Below are positions 49,906-60,959 of a stretch of DNA of 64,000 bases, piece by piece. The stretch's first letter is position 1. Each line of letters begins with the position of its first letter. The stretch lies in NCBI RefSeq assembly GCF_012927355.1, contig NZ_JABBGK010000003.1:1-64000 (forward strand), read 5' to 3'. This DNA comes from Rhizobium terricola. Lineage in GTDB: Bacteria; Pseudomonadota; Alphaproteobacteria; Rhizobiales; Rhizobiaceae. Made by a program: the position numbers and the translations under genes. The notes under the pieces were generated by a model. It searched no databases, was not told where the DNA came from, and saw nothing but the letters and a program-made list of their open reading frames with translations.

Positions 49906-50505
49906 ATGACCAAGAGCAACGACCGCGTATCCGAGTATGATATCGACCCGATCTTCCTTGATCGGTGGTCTCCACGTTCCTTCACCGGAGAAGCAATGGA
50001 GGAGAAGGCATTGCTGACCCTTCTCGAGGCCGCGCACTGGGCGCCGTCGGCCAGCAATTATCAGCCGTGGCGGTTTGTCTACGCTCTCAACACATCGCCG
50101 GACTGGGGACGATTCCTGGGACTGCTCGCCGAGTCCAACCAGGTCTGGGCGAAGTACGCTTCGGCCCTGGTCTTCTTTTTCTCCGATACGCTGAGCCGTC
50201 GCGACGATGGCACTGAACCGAAACCCTTCCGTAGCCACAGCTTCGATACCGGTGCCGCATGGGCGATGCTGGCGCTGCAAGCCGTTCGTTCGGGTTATCT
50301 CGCGCATGGGATGGGTGGCGTCGACTTCGATCGTGCAATCGTGGAACTCGGCGCCCCGGCGGGTTTCAGGGCTGAAGCAGCGGTTGCGATCGGCCGCCGT
50401 GCGGAAAAGGCTCTGTTGCCCGAGCACCTGCAGGCCCGTGAGGTGCCGAGCAATCGCAAGGCGCTTCGGGATGTCGCCTTCGCGGGAACTTTCCCGCGAA
50501 GCTGA
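49906..50505 (+). CDS. nitroreductase family protein
   Basis: A 199-residue FMN-dependent nitroreductase-fold protein. RWSPRSFTGEAM near the N-terminus is the FMN phosphate-binding Arg/Ser cluster, EAAHWAPSASNYQPWRFV continues it, and HGMGGVDF sits in the C-terminal half. Such enzymes reduce nitro groups, quinones or flavins; the substrate is not determinable. ATG 49906 has GGAG 11 bases upstream; earlier in-frame starts add an unconserved extension. The 3' end contains a 10-bp inverted repeat at 50479-50500. Confidence 0.85.
   Translation: MTKSNDRVSEYDIDPIFLDRWSPRSFTGEAMEEKALLTLLEAAHWAPSASNYQPWRFVYALNTSPDWGRFLGLLAESNQVWAKYASALVFFFSDTLSRRDDGTEPKPFRSHSFDTGAAWAMLALQAVRSGYLAHGMGGVDFDRAIVELGAPAGFRAEAAVAIGRRAEKALLPEHLQAREVPSNRKALRDVAFAGTFPRS
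50479..50500 (+). repeat. 10-bp perfect inverted repeat at the nitroreductase 3' end
   Basis: TTCGCGGGAA and TTCCCGCGAA are separated by two bases, inside the last codons of the gene. The following GCTGATTTAT is only weakly T-rich, so it could be a partial terminator overlapping the coding end. Confidence 0.45.
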
Positions 50506-50525
50506 TTTATCGGCAGTTAACCAAG

Positions 50526-50541
50526 TGTTTCACGTGAATCA
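50526..50541. other. parS: parS-like centromere site 1
   Basis: TGTTTCACGTGAATCA matches the 16-bp consensus parS palindrome TGTTTCACGTGAAACA at 15 of 16 positions. It lies in the 68-base spacer between the convergent nitroreductase and gyrB genes. The same one-base variant recurs at 59300-59315. ParB binds such sites near the chromosomal origin; parAB is not in the window. Confidence 0.85.
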
Positions 50542-50573
50542 CTCCTTAGCCGGATTCACGAAACCTGCGCACC

Positions 50574-53009
<2,436 letters not shown>

Positions 53010-53149
53010 TCAGCAATCTTTCCAGTCATCATCTCAAAAACCCGCATCTTCGAATCAGCGGCTTCAAGCGCTTGGACTATAGGAGGTTTGAGGCAAGTTC
53101 CAAAGCCGGGATGCGGATATCCCGTGGATATGCGGCCATTCTCGGGCCG

Positions 53150-53515
53150 TCAGGCCGTTTTTCCCGCCGCTTCGAGCAGGTTCCGGAGATCCCTTACCAT
53201 GTCCGGCGAAAGGTGGCGAATCTTCCGGGCCAATTCGTTTGCCAAGGCCGTGTAGTCCGCCGGCATTCCGGAGGTGTCGACGACGACCCTCGGATCCGAC
53301 GCCCCCGCCACCATGAAGAGCTCTTCGGCCTCGTCCCAGATGATGTTGAAGTAGCCCGCGACACGCTGGAGGAAATCGAAATTCGGCGTTCCGCGGCGTC
53401 CATGTTCGAGTGCCGAGAGGTAAGCGGGCGACACGCCGATGGCCGCGGCCATCTCCTTCTGCGACACACCCTTCCTTTCACGAAGGCGTCGAAGGGCCTC
53501 GCCAAAGGGTGTCAT
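53150..53515 (-). CDS. XRE family transcriptional regulator
   Basis: A 121-residue protein with an N-terminal Cro/CI-type helix-turn-helix (about 7-60: RLRERKGVSQKEMAAAIGVSPAYLSALEHG) and a short C-terminal helical part. Start ATG 53515 overlaps the smr stop by four bases, making it the last gene of the timA-mltA-smr-xre series. The target is unknown; autoregulation or regulation of gyrB downstream is possible but unproven. Confidence 0.9.
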   Translation of the reverse strand: MTPFGEALRRLRERKGVSQKEMAAAIGVSPAYLSALEHGRRGTPNFDFLQRVAGYFNIIWDEAEELFMVAGASDPRVVVDTSGMPADYTALANELARKIRHLSPDMVRDLRNLLEAAGKTA

Positions 53516-54069
53516 CGCCGCTCCCCCGTGCTGCGCGACAGGCGAACATAGAGTGCCCCATCGCCACCATGCTGACGCGCCGCGGCTTCGTAGCTCGATA
53601 TGAGGTACCGAAACTCCGCCTTGGAAAACCACAGCGGCACCGCGCGCTTCAAGGCACCTTCGCTTCCAAGGGAGCTTCCCTTGCCGGTGATCACCAGGAC
53701 ATGGCGAAGGCCTCGTTCATGGGCGCGAATGAGAAAGTCGAGAAGGATGGAATGTGCTTCGCTCTGGATCAGGCCGTGCAAGTCGATGCGCGCTTCCAGC
53801 GCCAGATGCCCCCGCGAGAGTTTGCGCTTGACCGGCTTTTCGAGCGGATGATGTATGCCACCGGGTTTCTTCTGGCGGCCATTCGTTTCATCCGAGGCCT
53901 GCGATGCGGCAAGATCAGCCTTTGCAATCGGCTGTCCGGTGGCCTGCTCATCGAAATCCTCCTCGAATTCGAGAAGGTCCTCAAGTCGCCCGGGCATCGG
54001 CCGGGTGGAACGCGCGACCTTGCCCCAGAGGATGCGATCTTCCGTGCTGAGTTTTCTGCTGCCCGCCAC
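53512..54069 (-). CDS. Smr domain protein (MutS2-like nuclease domain)
   Basis: A 185-residue stand-alone Smr protein. A variable, charged N-terminal half is followed by the Smr core: ARIDLHGLIQSEA (DLHG at 96-99), HVLVITGKGS and the VPLWF strand. Smr domains are DNA or RNA endonucleases. Start is GTG 54069, overlapping the mltA stop by one base (TAGTG), and its own stop overlaps xre. Confidence 0.88.
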   Translation of the reverse strand: MAGSRKLSTEDRILWGKVARSTRPMPGRLEDLLEFEEDFDEQATGQPIAKADLAASQASDETNGRQKKPGGIHHPLEKPVKRKLSRGHLALEARIDLHGLIQSEAHSILLDFLIRAHERGLRHVLVITGKGSSLGSEGALKRAVPLWFSKAEFRYLISSYEAAARQHGGDGALYVRLSRSTGERR

Positions 54070-55172
54070 TAGCCGAACCTCGATGCCGCCTGCTTCGGCA
54101 CGAGTATATAGAAATCAGCGGCATCGCGAACAGCTCCGGCGCGTTCGCCCGCGACATCCCCGGAGCCCGTGAAGATATCCCCCCTTGCCGGTCCGACGAT
54201 TGCCGTTCCCGTATCGAGGGCGAGCATCAGGCGGGCAAACGGCCGACCATGGTCGAGGCGCGTCAGGCTTTCGGAATGAATGAAGAAGGGGTAGCCGAAG
54301 CTGTGGATCAGCCGATCAACCGCCAGTGACCTCCCAGCGACCAGCGGCACCTTCGCCGCGGCAATCGGCCCGAGCGAGATATCTTCGACCTCCGCCTCGC
54401 GGAAGAAGATGTAGGAGCGATTGTGCCAGAGAACCTCGTCGACTTTTTCCGGATGGGCGGCGAGCCACGCCCGGATCGTCTGCATCGACACTTCGTCGAG
54501 CGTAATCTCTCCGCGGTCAATCAGGAGCCTGCCGATCGCCGAAAAAGGATGACCCGCCTTGGCGGCATAGGTGATCCGCTTCAATCCTCCGTCCGGATAG
54601 CGCAACCGGGCGGCGCCCTGGACATGGGCATAGAAGACGTCAACCCTGGATCTGGCCCAGGCTATCTCCAGGCCCCTGCCCTCAAGATAGCCTTCATCGA
54701 TCGCGCGACGGTCCGGATAGGCCGATATGCCTTGGCCTGTCCTCAGGCCGAAAGCATAGCTGACATCCAGGCCGGCCGGGCGATTGCTCTCATCGAGATC
54801 GACCAGATCGTCAGGCCGACGATAGAAGGGAAAGCAGAATTCGGCATCGGGCCGGTCCGACACTAGGACTTCGGGTTCATAAAACGCCGTGACGAAACCA
54901 CGATTGCCGTTCGACTGCTCGATCAGGAAAGGCCGGCATTCTGCTTCAAAAAAGGCCCGCGCTTCGGCAGCACTTGCCGGATGGGCGACGGCCGCGGCAT
55001 CAAGAAGCGGCAGGAGATCTGCCGAGGAAAGGCCGCTCGATCCGGTTCGATAGGGTTTGACGTCCCTGATCTGCCGTCGACAGTTCGCGAGAGCCGCGAG
55101 GAGCGCCGACGGATCGTCTTCACGCCAGCCTGGCAACGCATCAAAGCCCACCGGCGTGAAGCGAAAGTCCAT
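54069..55172 (-). CDS. mltA: murein transglycosylase A (MltA) without visible export signal
   Basis: A 367-residue MltA-type lytic transglycosylase with the MltA barrel (FVTAFYEPEVLVS, FYRRPDDLVD, GRGLEIAW) and a C-terminal 3D domain (LALDTGTAIVGPARGDIFTG). The enzyme cleaves glycan strands between MurNAc and GlcNAc. The N-terminus MDFRFTPVGFDALPGW begins directly with mature sequence and has neither signal peptide nor lipobox, and the timA stop is only 11 bases upstream, which leaves no room for one. Either export is unusual or the start hides elsewhere. Confidence 0.9.
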   Translation of the reverse strand: MDFRFTPVGFDALPGWREDDPSALLAALANCRRQIRDVKPYRTGSSGLSSADLLPLLDAAAVAHPASAAEARAFFEAECRPFLIEQSNGNRGFVTAFYEPEVLVSDRPDAEFCFPFYRRPDDLVDLDESNRPAGLDVSYAFGLRTGQGISAYPDRRAIDEGYLEGRGLEIAWARSRVDVFYAHVQGAARLRYPDGGLKRITYAAKAGHPFSAIGRLLIDRGEITLDEVSMQTIRAWLAAHPEKVDEVLWHNRSYIFFREAEVEDISLGPIAAAKVPLVAGRSLAVDRLIHSFGYPFFIHSESLTRLDHGRPFARLMLALDTGTAIVGPARGDIFTGSGDVAGERAGAVRDAADFYILVPKQAASRFG

Positions 55173-55183
55173 GTTCTCGACCC

Positions 55184-55882
55184 TTACGCCTCGGATTCGG
55201 TAGCGACGAGCTTCCAGTTCGGATCGCGCGACCGGACGTCGCGAGCAAAGGTCCAGAGATCGTTGACCTCGGAGACTTGTTCGGCGTCGCCGTCGATCAG
55301 GGCGCCGGCCTTATCATAGGTCGCCGTGATGAGCTGGCAGATGATGCGAACCGTGATCAGTTCCTCGTTGTCCTTCACAGCAGCCTGGGTGATCTCGGCC
55401 CTCTCGATGCCGACAAAGGTCGACTTCACCACCTCGCCACGAGACTCGCGATCGGCGATGACGGCTTCGAAACCTTCCAGCACCTCACGCGAAAGCAGGC
55501 TCTTGAGCGTCTTGCGATCGCCATCGGCAAAAGCCATGACGATCATCTCGTAGGCCATCCGGGCGCCGTTCAGGAATTCCTTCGGGTTGAAGTTCGGGTC
55601 ATGCTTGACGACTTCGCGAAGCGAATCGTTGAGCGGTGTGCCGGGCTTGGCGAAACCGTCGATCGAGGCAAAGCGTTCATCAGCCACTGCATCCTCGCGG
55701 CGCGGCAGGGTCACGACCTTGCCATCTTCGCTTCCGGGGCCCTTGGCGAGGTCGCGCGGGCTATAGGGTTCGAACGGCGGCTTCTCGTTGCCGGTGCGAC
55801 GACCGAGCACGCTGCGCAGCTGCAGGAAGATCAGAACTGCCGCGACAAGAAAGAAGAGAGTGACAAAATCGTTTGATCCCAT
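55184..55882 (-). CDS. timA: Tim44/TimA family inner membrane protein
   Basis: A 232-residue protein. One N-terminal membrane segment (about 7-22, VTLFFLVAAVLIFLQL) is followed by a low-complexity linker and a Tim44-like domain (about 85-230; PNFNPKEFLNGARMAYEMIVMAFADGD). Alphaproteobacterial TimA proteins are the bacterial relatives of the mitochondrial import motor component Tim44. It heads the timA-mltA-smr-xre operon and is divergent from fxsA, across 143 bases. Confidence 0.88.
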   Translation of the reverse strand: MGSNDFVTLFFLVAAVLIFLQLRSVLGRRTGNEKPPFEPYSPRDLAKGPGSEDGKVVTLPRREDAVADERFASIDGFAKPGTPLNDSLREVVKHDPNFNPKEFLNGARMAYEMIVMAFADGDRKTLKSLLSREVLEGFEAVIADRESRGEVVKSTFVGIERAEITQAAVKDNEELITVRIICQLITATYDKAGALIDGDAEQVSEVNDLWTFARDVRSRDPNWKLVATESEA

Positions 55883-56025
55883 AGCTATCTGCCGGCCTTG
55901 TTTAATTTCCCGCTCGTGACACCCATATAGTCTGCCTATGATCATCATTCAAATAGCCAATCGGCTTTCTTTGAACGGTGGCACGCACGGGTCCGTGAAC
56001 AGCGGATCGATTGGAGAATAGAACA

Positions 56026-56532
56026 ATGCGCATACCTTTGGCGATCCTACTGCTTCTACCCCTCGCGGAGATCGCCACATTCGTCTTCGTCGGGAAATAT
56101 ATCGGCGTCCTCGCGACGCTTGCCCTCATCATCCTCTCAGGCGTGGTGGGTCTCCTGCTCCTGCGCATTCAGGGCGCGGGCGTGCTCCGGCGCCTGCAGA
56201 CCGAGAGCCGCAATGAGAAGGGGTCGGCGCGTGAGATCACCCGCGGCGCGATGATCGTGGTCGGCGCCTTCCTGTTGCTCATTCCCGGCTTTCTCACCGA
56301 CATTCTGGGAATCCTGCTGTTCATTCCTTTCGTTCGCGAATTCGTGTGGTCGCTTGTTCGACCCCATGTGACCTTTGCGGGGGCAAGCCATTTCTCCTAC
56401 CGTACAAACACGTCCTCGACTGAGAGAGATACCGGCCGTTCGACCGTCATCGATCTCGATACGGAGGACTATCAACGCGAACCCAACCGCCAGTCGCCCT
56501 GGTCTTCCGTGCGCGACGGACGCGAAGATTGA
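56026..56532 (+). CDS. fxsA: FxsA family membrane protein
   Basis: A 168-residue FxsA-like protein. Hydrophobic segments are at about 3-20, 24-45 and 75-100, with the family glycine-rich turn GVVGLLLLRIQGAGVL and IPGFLTDILGILLFIP. In E. coli FxsA relieves F-plasmid exclusion of phage T7; its normal role is unclear. ATG 56026 has GGAG nine bases upstream. It precedes secB by 90 bases on the same strand. Confidence 0.88.
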   Translation: MRIPLAILLLLPLAEIATFVFVGKYIGVLATLALIILSGVVGLLLLRIQGAGVLRRLQTESRNEKGSAREITRGAMIVVGAFLLLIPGFLTDILGILLFIPFVREFVWSLVRPHVTFAGASHFSYRTNTSSTERDTGRSTVIDLDTEDYQREPNRQSPWSSVRDGRED

Positions 56533-56622
56533 GCGGGGCTGGAGGCCGTCCGGCGCAAGGGTTGTAAGGCCTTTGCCGAAATGTTAGATGGCCTCACCAA
56601 TTCAAGCCGCGAGGAACGCCCT

Positions 56623-57096
56623 ATGGCAGACGAAAATCAGGGATCGCAGTCCCCTTCCCTCAACATTCTTGCCCAGTACATCAAGGATCTCTCGTTCGAG
56701 AATCCGGGCGCTCCGCGGTCGCTGCAGTCGCGCGACAAGGCTCCGGCGATCAACATCAACGTGAACGTCAACGCCAACCCGCTCTCGGAATCCGATTTCG
56801 ACGTCGTGCTCGCGCTCAACGCTGAAGCAAAGGATGGCGACAAGGTCCTGTTCGCCTGCGAACTCGTCTATGGCGGCGTCTTCCGCGTCACCGGTTTTCC
56901 GCAGGAACACATGCTGCCGGTCCTCTTCATCGAATGCCCGCGTCTTCTGTTCCCATTCGCTCGCCAGATCGTCGCCGACGCAACGCGCAACGGCGGTTTC
57001 CCGCCGCTGATGATCGACCCGATCGATTTTGCCCAGATGTTCGCCCAGCGCGTTGCCGAAGAGCAGTCCCGGGCGAAGGTATCTGCCCCGAACTGA
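56623..57096 (+). CDS. secB: protein-export chaperone SecB
   Basis: A 157-residue SecB, holding preproteins unfolded and delivering them to Sec[18 protein letters not shown] and the acidic sheet [23 protein letters not shown] are characteristic. ATG 56623 follows GAGGAAC at good distance and yields the rhizobial-type N-terminus. It terminates at 57122-57148, convergent with dnaQ. Confidence 0.96.
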   Translation: MADENQGSQSPSLNILAQYIKDLSFENPGAPRSLQSRDKAPAININVNVNANPLSESDFDVVLALNAEAKDGDKVLFACELVYGGVFRVTGFPQEHMLPVLFIECPRLLFPFARQIVADATRNGGFPPLMIDPIDFAQMFAQRVAEEQSRAKVSAPN

Positions 57097-57121
57097 TCGG
57101 CGCACACATAAGACCACATGG

Positions 57122-57148
57122 AAAGGCCCGGGTTGACCGGGCCTTTTT
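57122..57148. terminator. terminator of secB, also serving dnaQ
   Basis: AAAGGCCCGG (57122-57131) and CCGGGCCTTT (57137-57146) with loop GTTGA and a T run. It lies between convergent secB and dnaQ stops. Confidence 0.9.
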
Positions 57149-57157
57149 CGTATCGGA

Positions 57158-57862
57158 TCAGTTGTACTTGCCCCAGATCGCCTTCTGGCCGAGCCGAGCC
57201 ACCAATGCCGCGTGCCCGTCAATCTCCGCCTGGCTGACCCGTGGCGGCAACATCCGCGGACGGTCGTAACTGATCTCGATGATCTCGACTTCCTCATTGC
57301 CCGTTGCACCGGCGCGCCCACCTTCTGCCGGCATCAATCCGAAAGCCGCCTGGCGGCCACCGAGCATTTCGATGTAGACCTCGGCAAGGAGTTCGGAGTC
57401 GAGCAAAGCGCCGTGCTTGGTACGATGGGAATTGTCGATGCCGTATCGACGACAGAGCGCATCCAGCGAGTTTGGACCCATCGGATGCTTGCGTCTCGCC
57501 AGTGCGAGAGTATCAACCACGAGGTCGGTCGCGACCGGCGGACGGCCAAGACGCTCGAATTCCGCATTGATGAAGTTGATGTCGAAGGTGGCGTTGTGAG
57601 CGACCCACTTCGCGCCTTCGAAGAACTCCACCAGTTCTTCAACGATCTGCTCGAAGGGCGGCTTGTCCTTGAGGAAGTCATCGGTGATGCCGTGCACCGC
57701 GAGCGCGTCCGGATGGACGCGGCGATCGCCCGGATTGATAAAGACATGGAAGCTGCGGCCGGTCGGAAAATGGTTCAGAAGTTCGATGCCACCGATTTCG
57801 ATGACGCGGTCATTCTTGAATTCGAGGCCTGTCGTTTCCGTATCGAAGACGATTTCACGCAT
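57158..57862 (-). CDS. dnaQ: DNA polymerase III epsilon subunit
   Basis: A 234-residue DEDDh 3'-5' exonuclease, the proofreading subunit. Exo I is FDTETTGL (D7, E9), Exo II is HNATFDINFINAEF, and Exo III has HGALLDSELLAEVY with the catalytic His. ATG 57862 is four bases from the coaE stop. It is the promoter-distal gene of ppsR-maf-aroE-coaE-dnaQ. Confidence 0.97.
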   Translation of the reverse strand: MREIVFDTETTGLEFKNDRVIEIGGIELLNHFPTGRSFHVFINPGDRRVHPDALAVHGITDDFLKDKPPFEQIVEELVEFFEGAKWVAHNATFDINFINAEFERLGRPPVATDLVVDTLALARRKHPMGPNSLDALCRRYGIDNSHRTKHGALLDSELLAEVYIEMLGGRQAAFGLMPAEGGRAGATGNEEVEIIEISYDRPRMLPPRVSQAEIDGHAALVARLGQKAIWGKYN

Positions 57863-57866
57863 TGGG

Positions 57867-58463
57867 TCAGTCCCCTCTTCTTCCTGCTCGCAAGGCAGCA
57901 ATGATTTCCGCGACACGTCGCCGGGCCGCATCTATGCCATGGCCGGTATCGACAATGAAGTTCGCCCTCTTACGCTTTTCCGCGTCCGGAACCTGGCGTG
58001 AAAGGATCATGGCGAATTTCTCCTGGGTCATGCCCGCCCGCTCCAGGACCCGCTTCTTCTGGACCTCAGCATCTGCGCTCACGACGACAACCACGTCCAC
58101 CCGCTTCTCGCCACCAGTCTCGAAGAGCAGCGGAATATCGAGCACGACCATATCGTCTCCCGCCTTCTGACGGCTTTCGAGGAATGCGCGCTCACGAGCA
58201 CGCACGAGCGGATGGACAATCGCCTCAAGTTCTTTGAATTTAGCCGGATTCTTCGCCAGATTCTCGGCCAAGACGACCCGGTTGACCATTCCATCGGTAA
58301 CCGCATCGGGGAAGGCCGCGCGGATCGGTTCGACGGCTTCGCCGCGATAGAGCTGATGGACTACCTGATCGGCATCGTTGACTGCGATGCCCGCCTCGGC
58401 GAAGAGCCCGGCAGTGGTCGACTTACCCATGCCGATCGATCCTGTCAGGCCGATCACGATCAT
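57867..58463 (-). CDS. coaE: dephospho-CoA kinase
   Basis: A 198-residue P-loop kinase that completes coenzyme A synthesis. Walker A is GSIGMGKS (8-15), with DADQVVHQLY and DIPLLFETG as substrate elements. Start ATG 58463 overlaps the aroE stop by one base (TGATG). Confidence 0.96.
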   Translation of the reverse strand: MIVIGLTGSIGMGKSTTAGLFAEAGIAVNDADQVVHQLYRGEAVEPIRAAFPDAVTDGMVNRVVLAENLAKNPAKFKELEAIVHPLVRARERAFLESRQKAGDDMVVLDIPLLFETGGEKRVDVVVVVSADAEVQKKRVLERAGMTQEKFAMILSRQVPDAEKRKRANFIVDTGHGIDAARRRVAEIIAALRAGRRGD

Positions 58464-59320
58464 CAATGTTTCTCCATGTCGGCAATGATCAGGGCGCGGA
58501 GTTCCGCATCGACGACCGGCTTTTTGCCGAACCACTTTTCAAACCCCGGTGCCGCCTGATGAAGGAGCATGCCGAGACCATCGACGATCGGAACACCTGC
58601 CCTTTCAGCCTGAAGCAGAAAGGGTGTCTTCAGCGGCACATAGACAATGTCGGTGGCCACGGCCCCATCGGCGAGAGCAGCGAACGGCAATTCGGGCGCC
58701 GGCTCACCGTCCATTCCGAGCGAGGTCGTGTTGACGAAGAAGTTCGCCCCGGTCATCAGTTCGCCGCAAGCGGCAAACGGATGGGCCCGGACTTTAGCGC
58801 CGAAGCGATCGGCCAGTTCCCTTGCCCGTTCGATCGACCGGTTGACCACATGGATCTCGGCAAAGCCGCGTTCCCGGAGCGCCTGTATCACTGCGCGGCT
58901 GGCGCCTCCGGCACCGAGGACGACGGCACTGCCCCCTCTATCCCAACCCGGATGACGATCGTCGAGATTCGCCAAGAAGCCAACACCGTCGGTGTTCGTC
59001 GCGATCAGGCGCCCGCCTTCGAGCCATAAAGTGTTGGCCGCCCCAAGCTCCTGCGTAAGCGCGTCGGTCTGGTCAGCGAGACCATAGGCCGCCTCCTTGT
59101 GGGGGATCGTGACATTGCCACCGCAGAAGCCGGATGTCCCGTCCTTGAGGCTCCCGACGAAGGCGGCAAAGCCATCCGGCGCTACCTCGATGCGTTCATA
59201 GCTGCCGGCGATGCCGAGCTTGTTGAGCCAATGGGTGTGGATCAGCGGAGAGCGCGAATGCTTGATAGGGTAGCCGACAACGAAAGCCCGATGGTTAATT
59301 GTTTCACGTGAATCAGACAT
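58463..59320 (-). CDS. aroE: shikimate dehydrogenase
   Basis: A 285-residue AroE. It reduces 3-dehydroshikimate in aromatic amino-acid synthesis. The substrate Ser cluster is in KHSRSPLIH, the catalytic Lys is K75 in NVTIPHKE, and the NADP loop is GAGGASRAV. The parS-like site 59300-59315 lies inside the first codons, and the start overlaps the end of maf by eight bases. Confidence 0.96.
   Translation of the reverse strand: MSDSRETINHRAFVVGYPIKHSRSPLIHTHWLNKLGIAGSYERIEVAPDGFAAFVGSLKDGTSGFCGGNVTIPHKEAAYGLADQTDALTQELGAANTLWLEGGRLIATNTDGVGFLANLDDRHPGWDRGGSAVVLGAGGASRAVIQALRERGFAEIHVVNRSIERARELADRFGAKVRAHPFAACGELMTGANFFVNTTSLGMDGEPAPELPFAALADGAVATDIVYVPLKTPFLLQAERAGVPIVDGLGMLLHQAAPGFEKWFGKKPVVDAELRALIIADMEKH
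59300..59315. other. parS: parS-like centromere site 2, inside aroE codons 2-7
   Basis: TGTTTCACGTGAATCA, identical to the site at 50526-50541 and one base off the consensus parS. It encodes part of the aroE N-terminus, so the 16-bp match has been kept within coding sequence. Its position is about 1.5 kb from the proposed oriC. Confidence 0.85.
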
Positions 59321-59912
59321 TCAGCACCCCTAATGAACGAAGCTCCGACAGGAGCGGCAATAGAGGTAGGCCCAGGATGGTAAAGTAGTCACCAACAATA
59401 TCGTCGAAGAGCTGGATGCCGATACCCTCCAGCTGATAACAGCCGACGCTTCGCATCACCGCATCACCACATCGATCAAGATAATCCTCCAGGAATGCAT
59501 CAGAGAAATCGCGCATCCTGAGATCGGCAACCGACAAATCCCGCCAGATCTCCTTTCCGTCGCTCACCAGCACCACGGCACTGTTCAACCTGTGGGTCCT
59601 GCCTCGCAGCGTGGCTAGATTGGCCCGCGCTTCCTCGCGGTCTACGGGCTTGTGATAGACACGCTCGCCCAACGACATCGTCTGATCGCAGCCGACAACC
59701 AGGGAACCCACATTACGAGTGCTCACATCCAGTGCTTTGCGAAGAGCAAGTTCCAGCGCGAGTTCACCCGGACATAGCGCCTTGTGCGCGATGTCTTGCT
59801 CTACCGCTCGTTCATCGATCTGCGCCGCTTCGGCCTGGAAAGAGAGCCCGGCATTCTCCATCAACATCCGGCGTGACGAACTTGCAGACGCAAGCACGAG
59901 TGTCTGTGGCAT
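59313..59912 (-). CDS. maf: Maf-like nucleotide pyrophosphatase
   Basis: A 199-residue Maf/ HAM1-related protein. [17 protein letters not shown] is the N-terminal substrate loop, QIDERAVE the metal and catalytic part, and [23 protein letters not shown] the next. Maf proteins hydrolyse non-canonical or pyrimidine NTPs and influence septation. It overlaps aroE by eight bases. Confidence 0.94.
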   Translation of the reverse strand: MPQTLVLASASSSRRMLMENAGLSFQAEAAQIDERAVEQDIAHKALCPGELALELALRKALDVSTRNVGSLVVGCDQTMSLGERVYHKPVDREEARANLATLRGRTHRLNSAVVLVSDGKEIWRDLSVADLRMRDFSDAFLEDYLDRCGDAVMRSVGCYQLEGIGIQLFDDIVGDYFTILGLPLLPLLSELRSLGVLNV

Positions 59913-59952
59913 GCCAATCGCCTCCTCTGGTCTTTCCGATGCGGGATTCGGC

Positions 59953-60774
59953 TTATCGCAGCTTTACCCGCAGGGCAACGATCGCGGCGGCCGTCTCTTC
60001 AATGGAGCGGCGTGTCACGTCTATGAGCGGCCAGTTGTTCCGCGCACAAAGCGAGCGTGCATATTTCAGTTCCTCGGCAATCGTCGCCCGATCGGTGTAA
60101 TCGCTCCGGTCGTAACCGGGCGTAGCCCCCAGTTCGCGATTTTCGCGAACCTGTGAGATGCGATCCGATGTCGCGATCAATCCGACGATCAAAGGCTTCT
60201 TCGCCTTCAACAGATTGTCCGGCAGAGGGACACCGACTACGATTGGAATATTGGCCGTCTTTATGCCGCGGTTGGCAAGGTAGATGCTGGTCGGTGTCTT
60301 CGACGTCCGGCTGATCCCGATAATGACAACGTCGGCTTCATCATAACCGTCAGGCGCCTGCCCGTCGTCATGATCCATCGTGAAATTCAGTGCCTCGATG
60401 CGCGCAAAATATTCGGCGTTCAAGACATGCTGCGCACCAACCCTGCCCCGCGAAGGGGTCCCGAGATAAGACTGGAATTTCTCGATGACCGGCGCAAGGA
60501 CATTGACGCTTGGAAGCCCCATCTCGCGGCATGTCGTTTCCAGCAGGTTCGCAAGATCGGGATCCACGATGGTGTAAAGCACGATGCCGGGTTCATCGTC
60601 GATCGCCTGCAGCACAGGCAACAACTGTTTCTTCGAGCGGATCAGTGGATACACGTGCTCGATCGCATTGGAGAACTTGAACTGCGCTGCAGCCGCCCGA
60701 CCCGTGGAGATGAGAGTCTCGCCCGTCGAGTCAGAAATGAGATGGAGATGGAAGAAGTTTTTGCGGTTCTCCAC
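59953..60774 (-). CDS. ppsR: pyruvate phosphate dikinase regulatory protein (PPSR/PDRP, DUF299)
   Basis: A 273-residue bifunctional Ser/Thr kinase-phosphorylase of the DUF299 family that regulates PEP synthase or pyruvate phosphate dikinase. [13 protein letters not shown] begins the fold, and [22 protein letters not shown] is the P-loop-like nucleotide site. GTG at 60774 gives [16 protein letters not shown], which agrees with rhizobial homologues as I remember them; a GTG at 60789 is also in frame. In Caulobacter and relatives this gene borders the chromosomal origin opposite hemE. Confidence 0.92.
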   Translation of the reverse strand: MENRKNFFHLHLISDSTGETLISTGRAAAAQFKFSNAIEHVYPLIRSKKQLLPVLQAIDDEPGIVLYTIVDPDLANLLETTCREMGLPSVNVLAPVIEKFQSYLGTPSRGRVGAQHVLNAEYFARIEALNFTMDHDDGQAPDGYDEADVVIIGISRTSKTPTSIYLANRGIKTANIPIVVGVPLPDNLLKAKKPLIVGLIATSDRISQVRENRELGATPGYDRSDYTDRATIAEELKYARSLCARNNWPLIDVTRRSIEETAAAIVALRVKLR

Positions 60775-60858
60775 GTTCTTCTCAGCCACCTGTTGATAAT
60801 CCTGGACAAGGAGAGGTAGCGGTCCGACCGAGCCGGAGGCAAGAGGAAAAGTGTCGAC

Positions 60859-60867
60859 TTATCCACA
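60859..60867 (+). other. consensus DnaA box
   Basis: TTATCCACA, an exact match to the bacterial DnaA box, in the proposed oriC. Confidence 0.85.
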
Positions 60868-60959
60868 TCGGCGGGTCGGCGGGGCAGTTTTCTGGCAGGC
60901 TGTGGATTGTGGTAAGAAGCCGCAGTAGCCGTAAAAAATTCACAGCTTTTCCACAGAAC

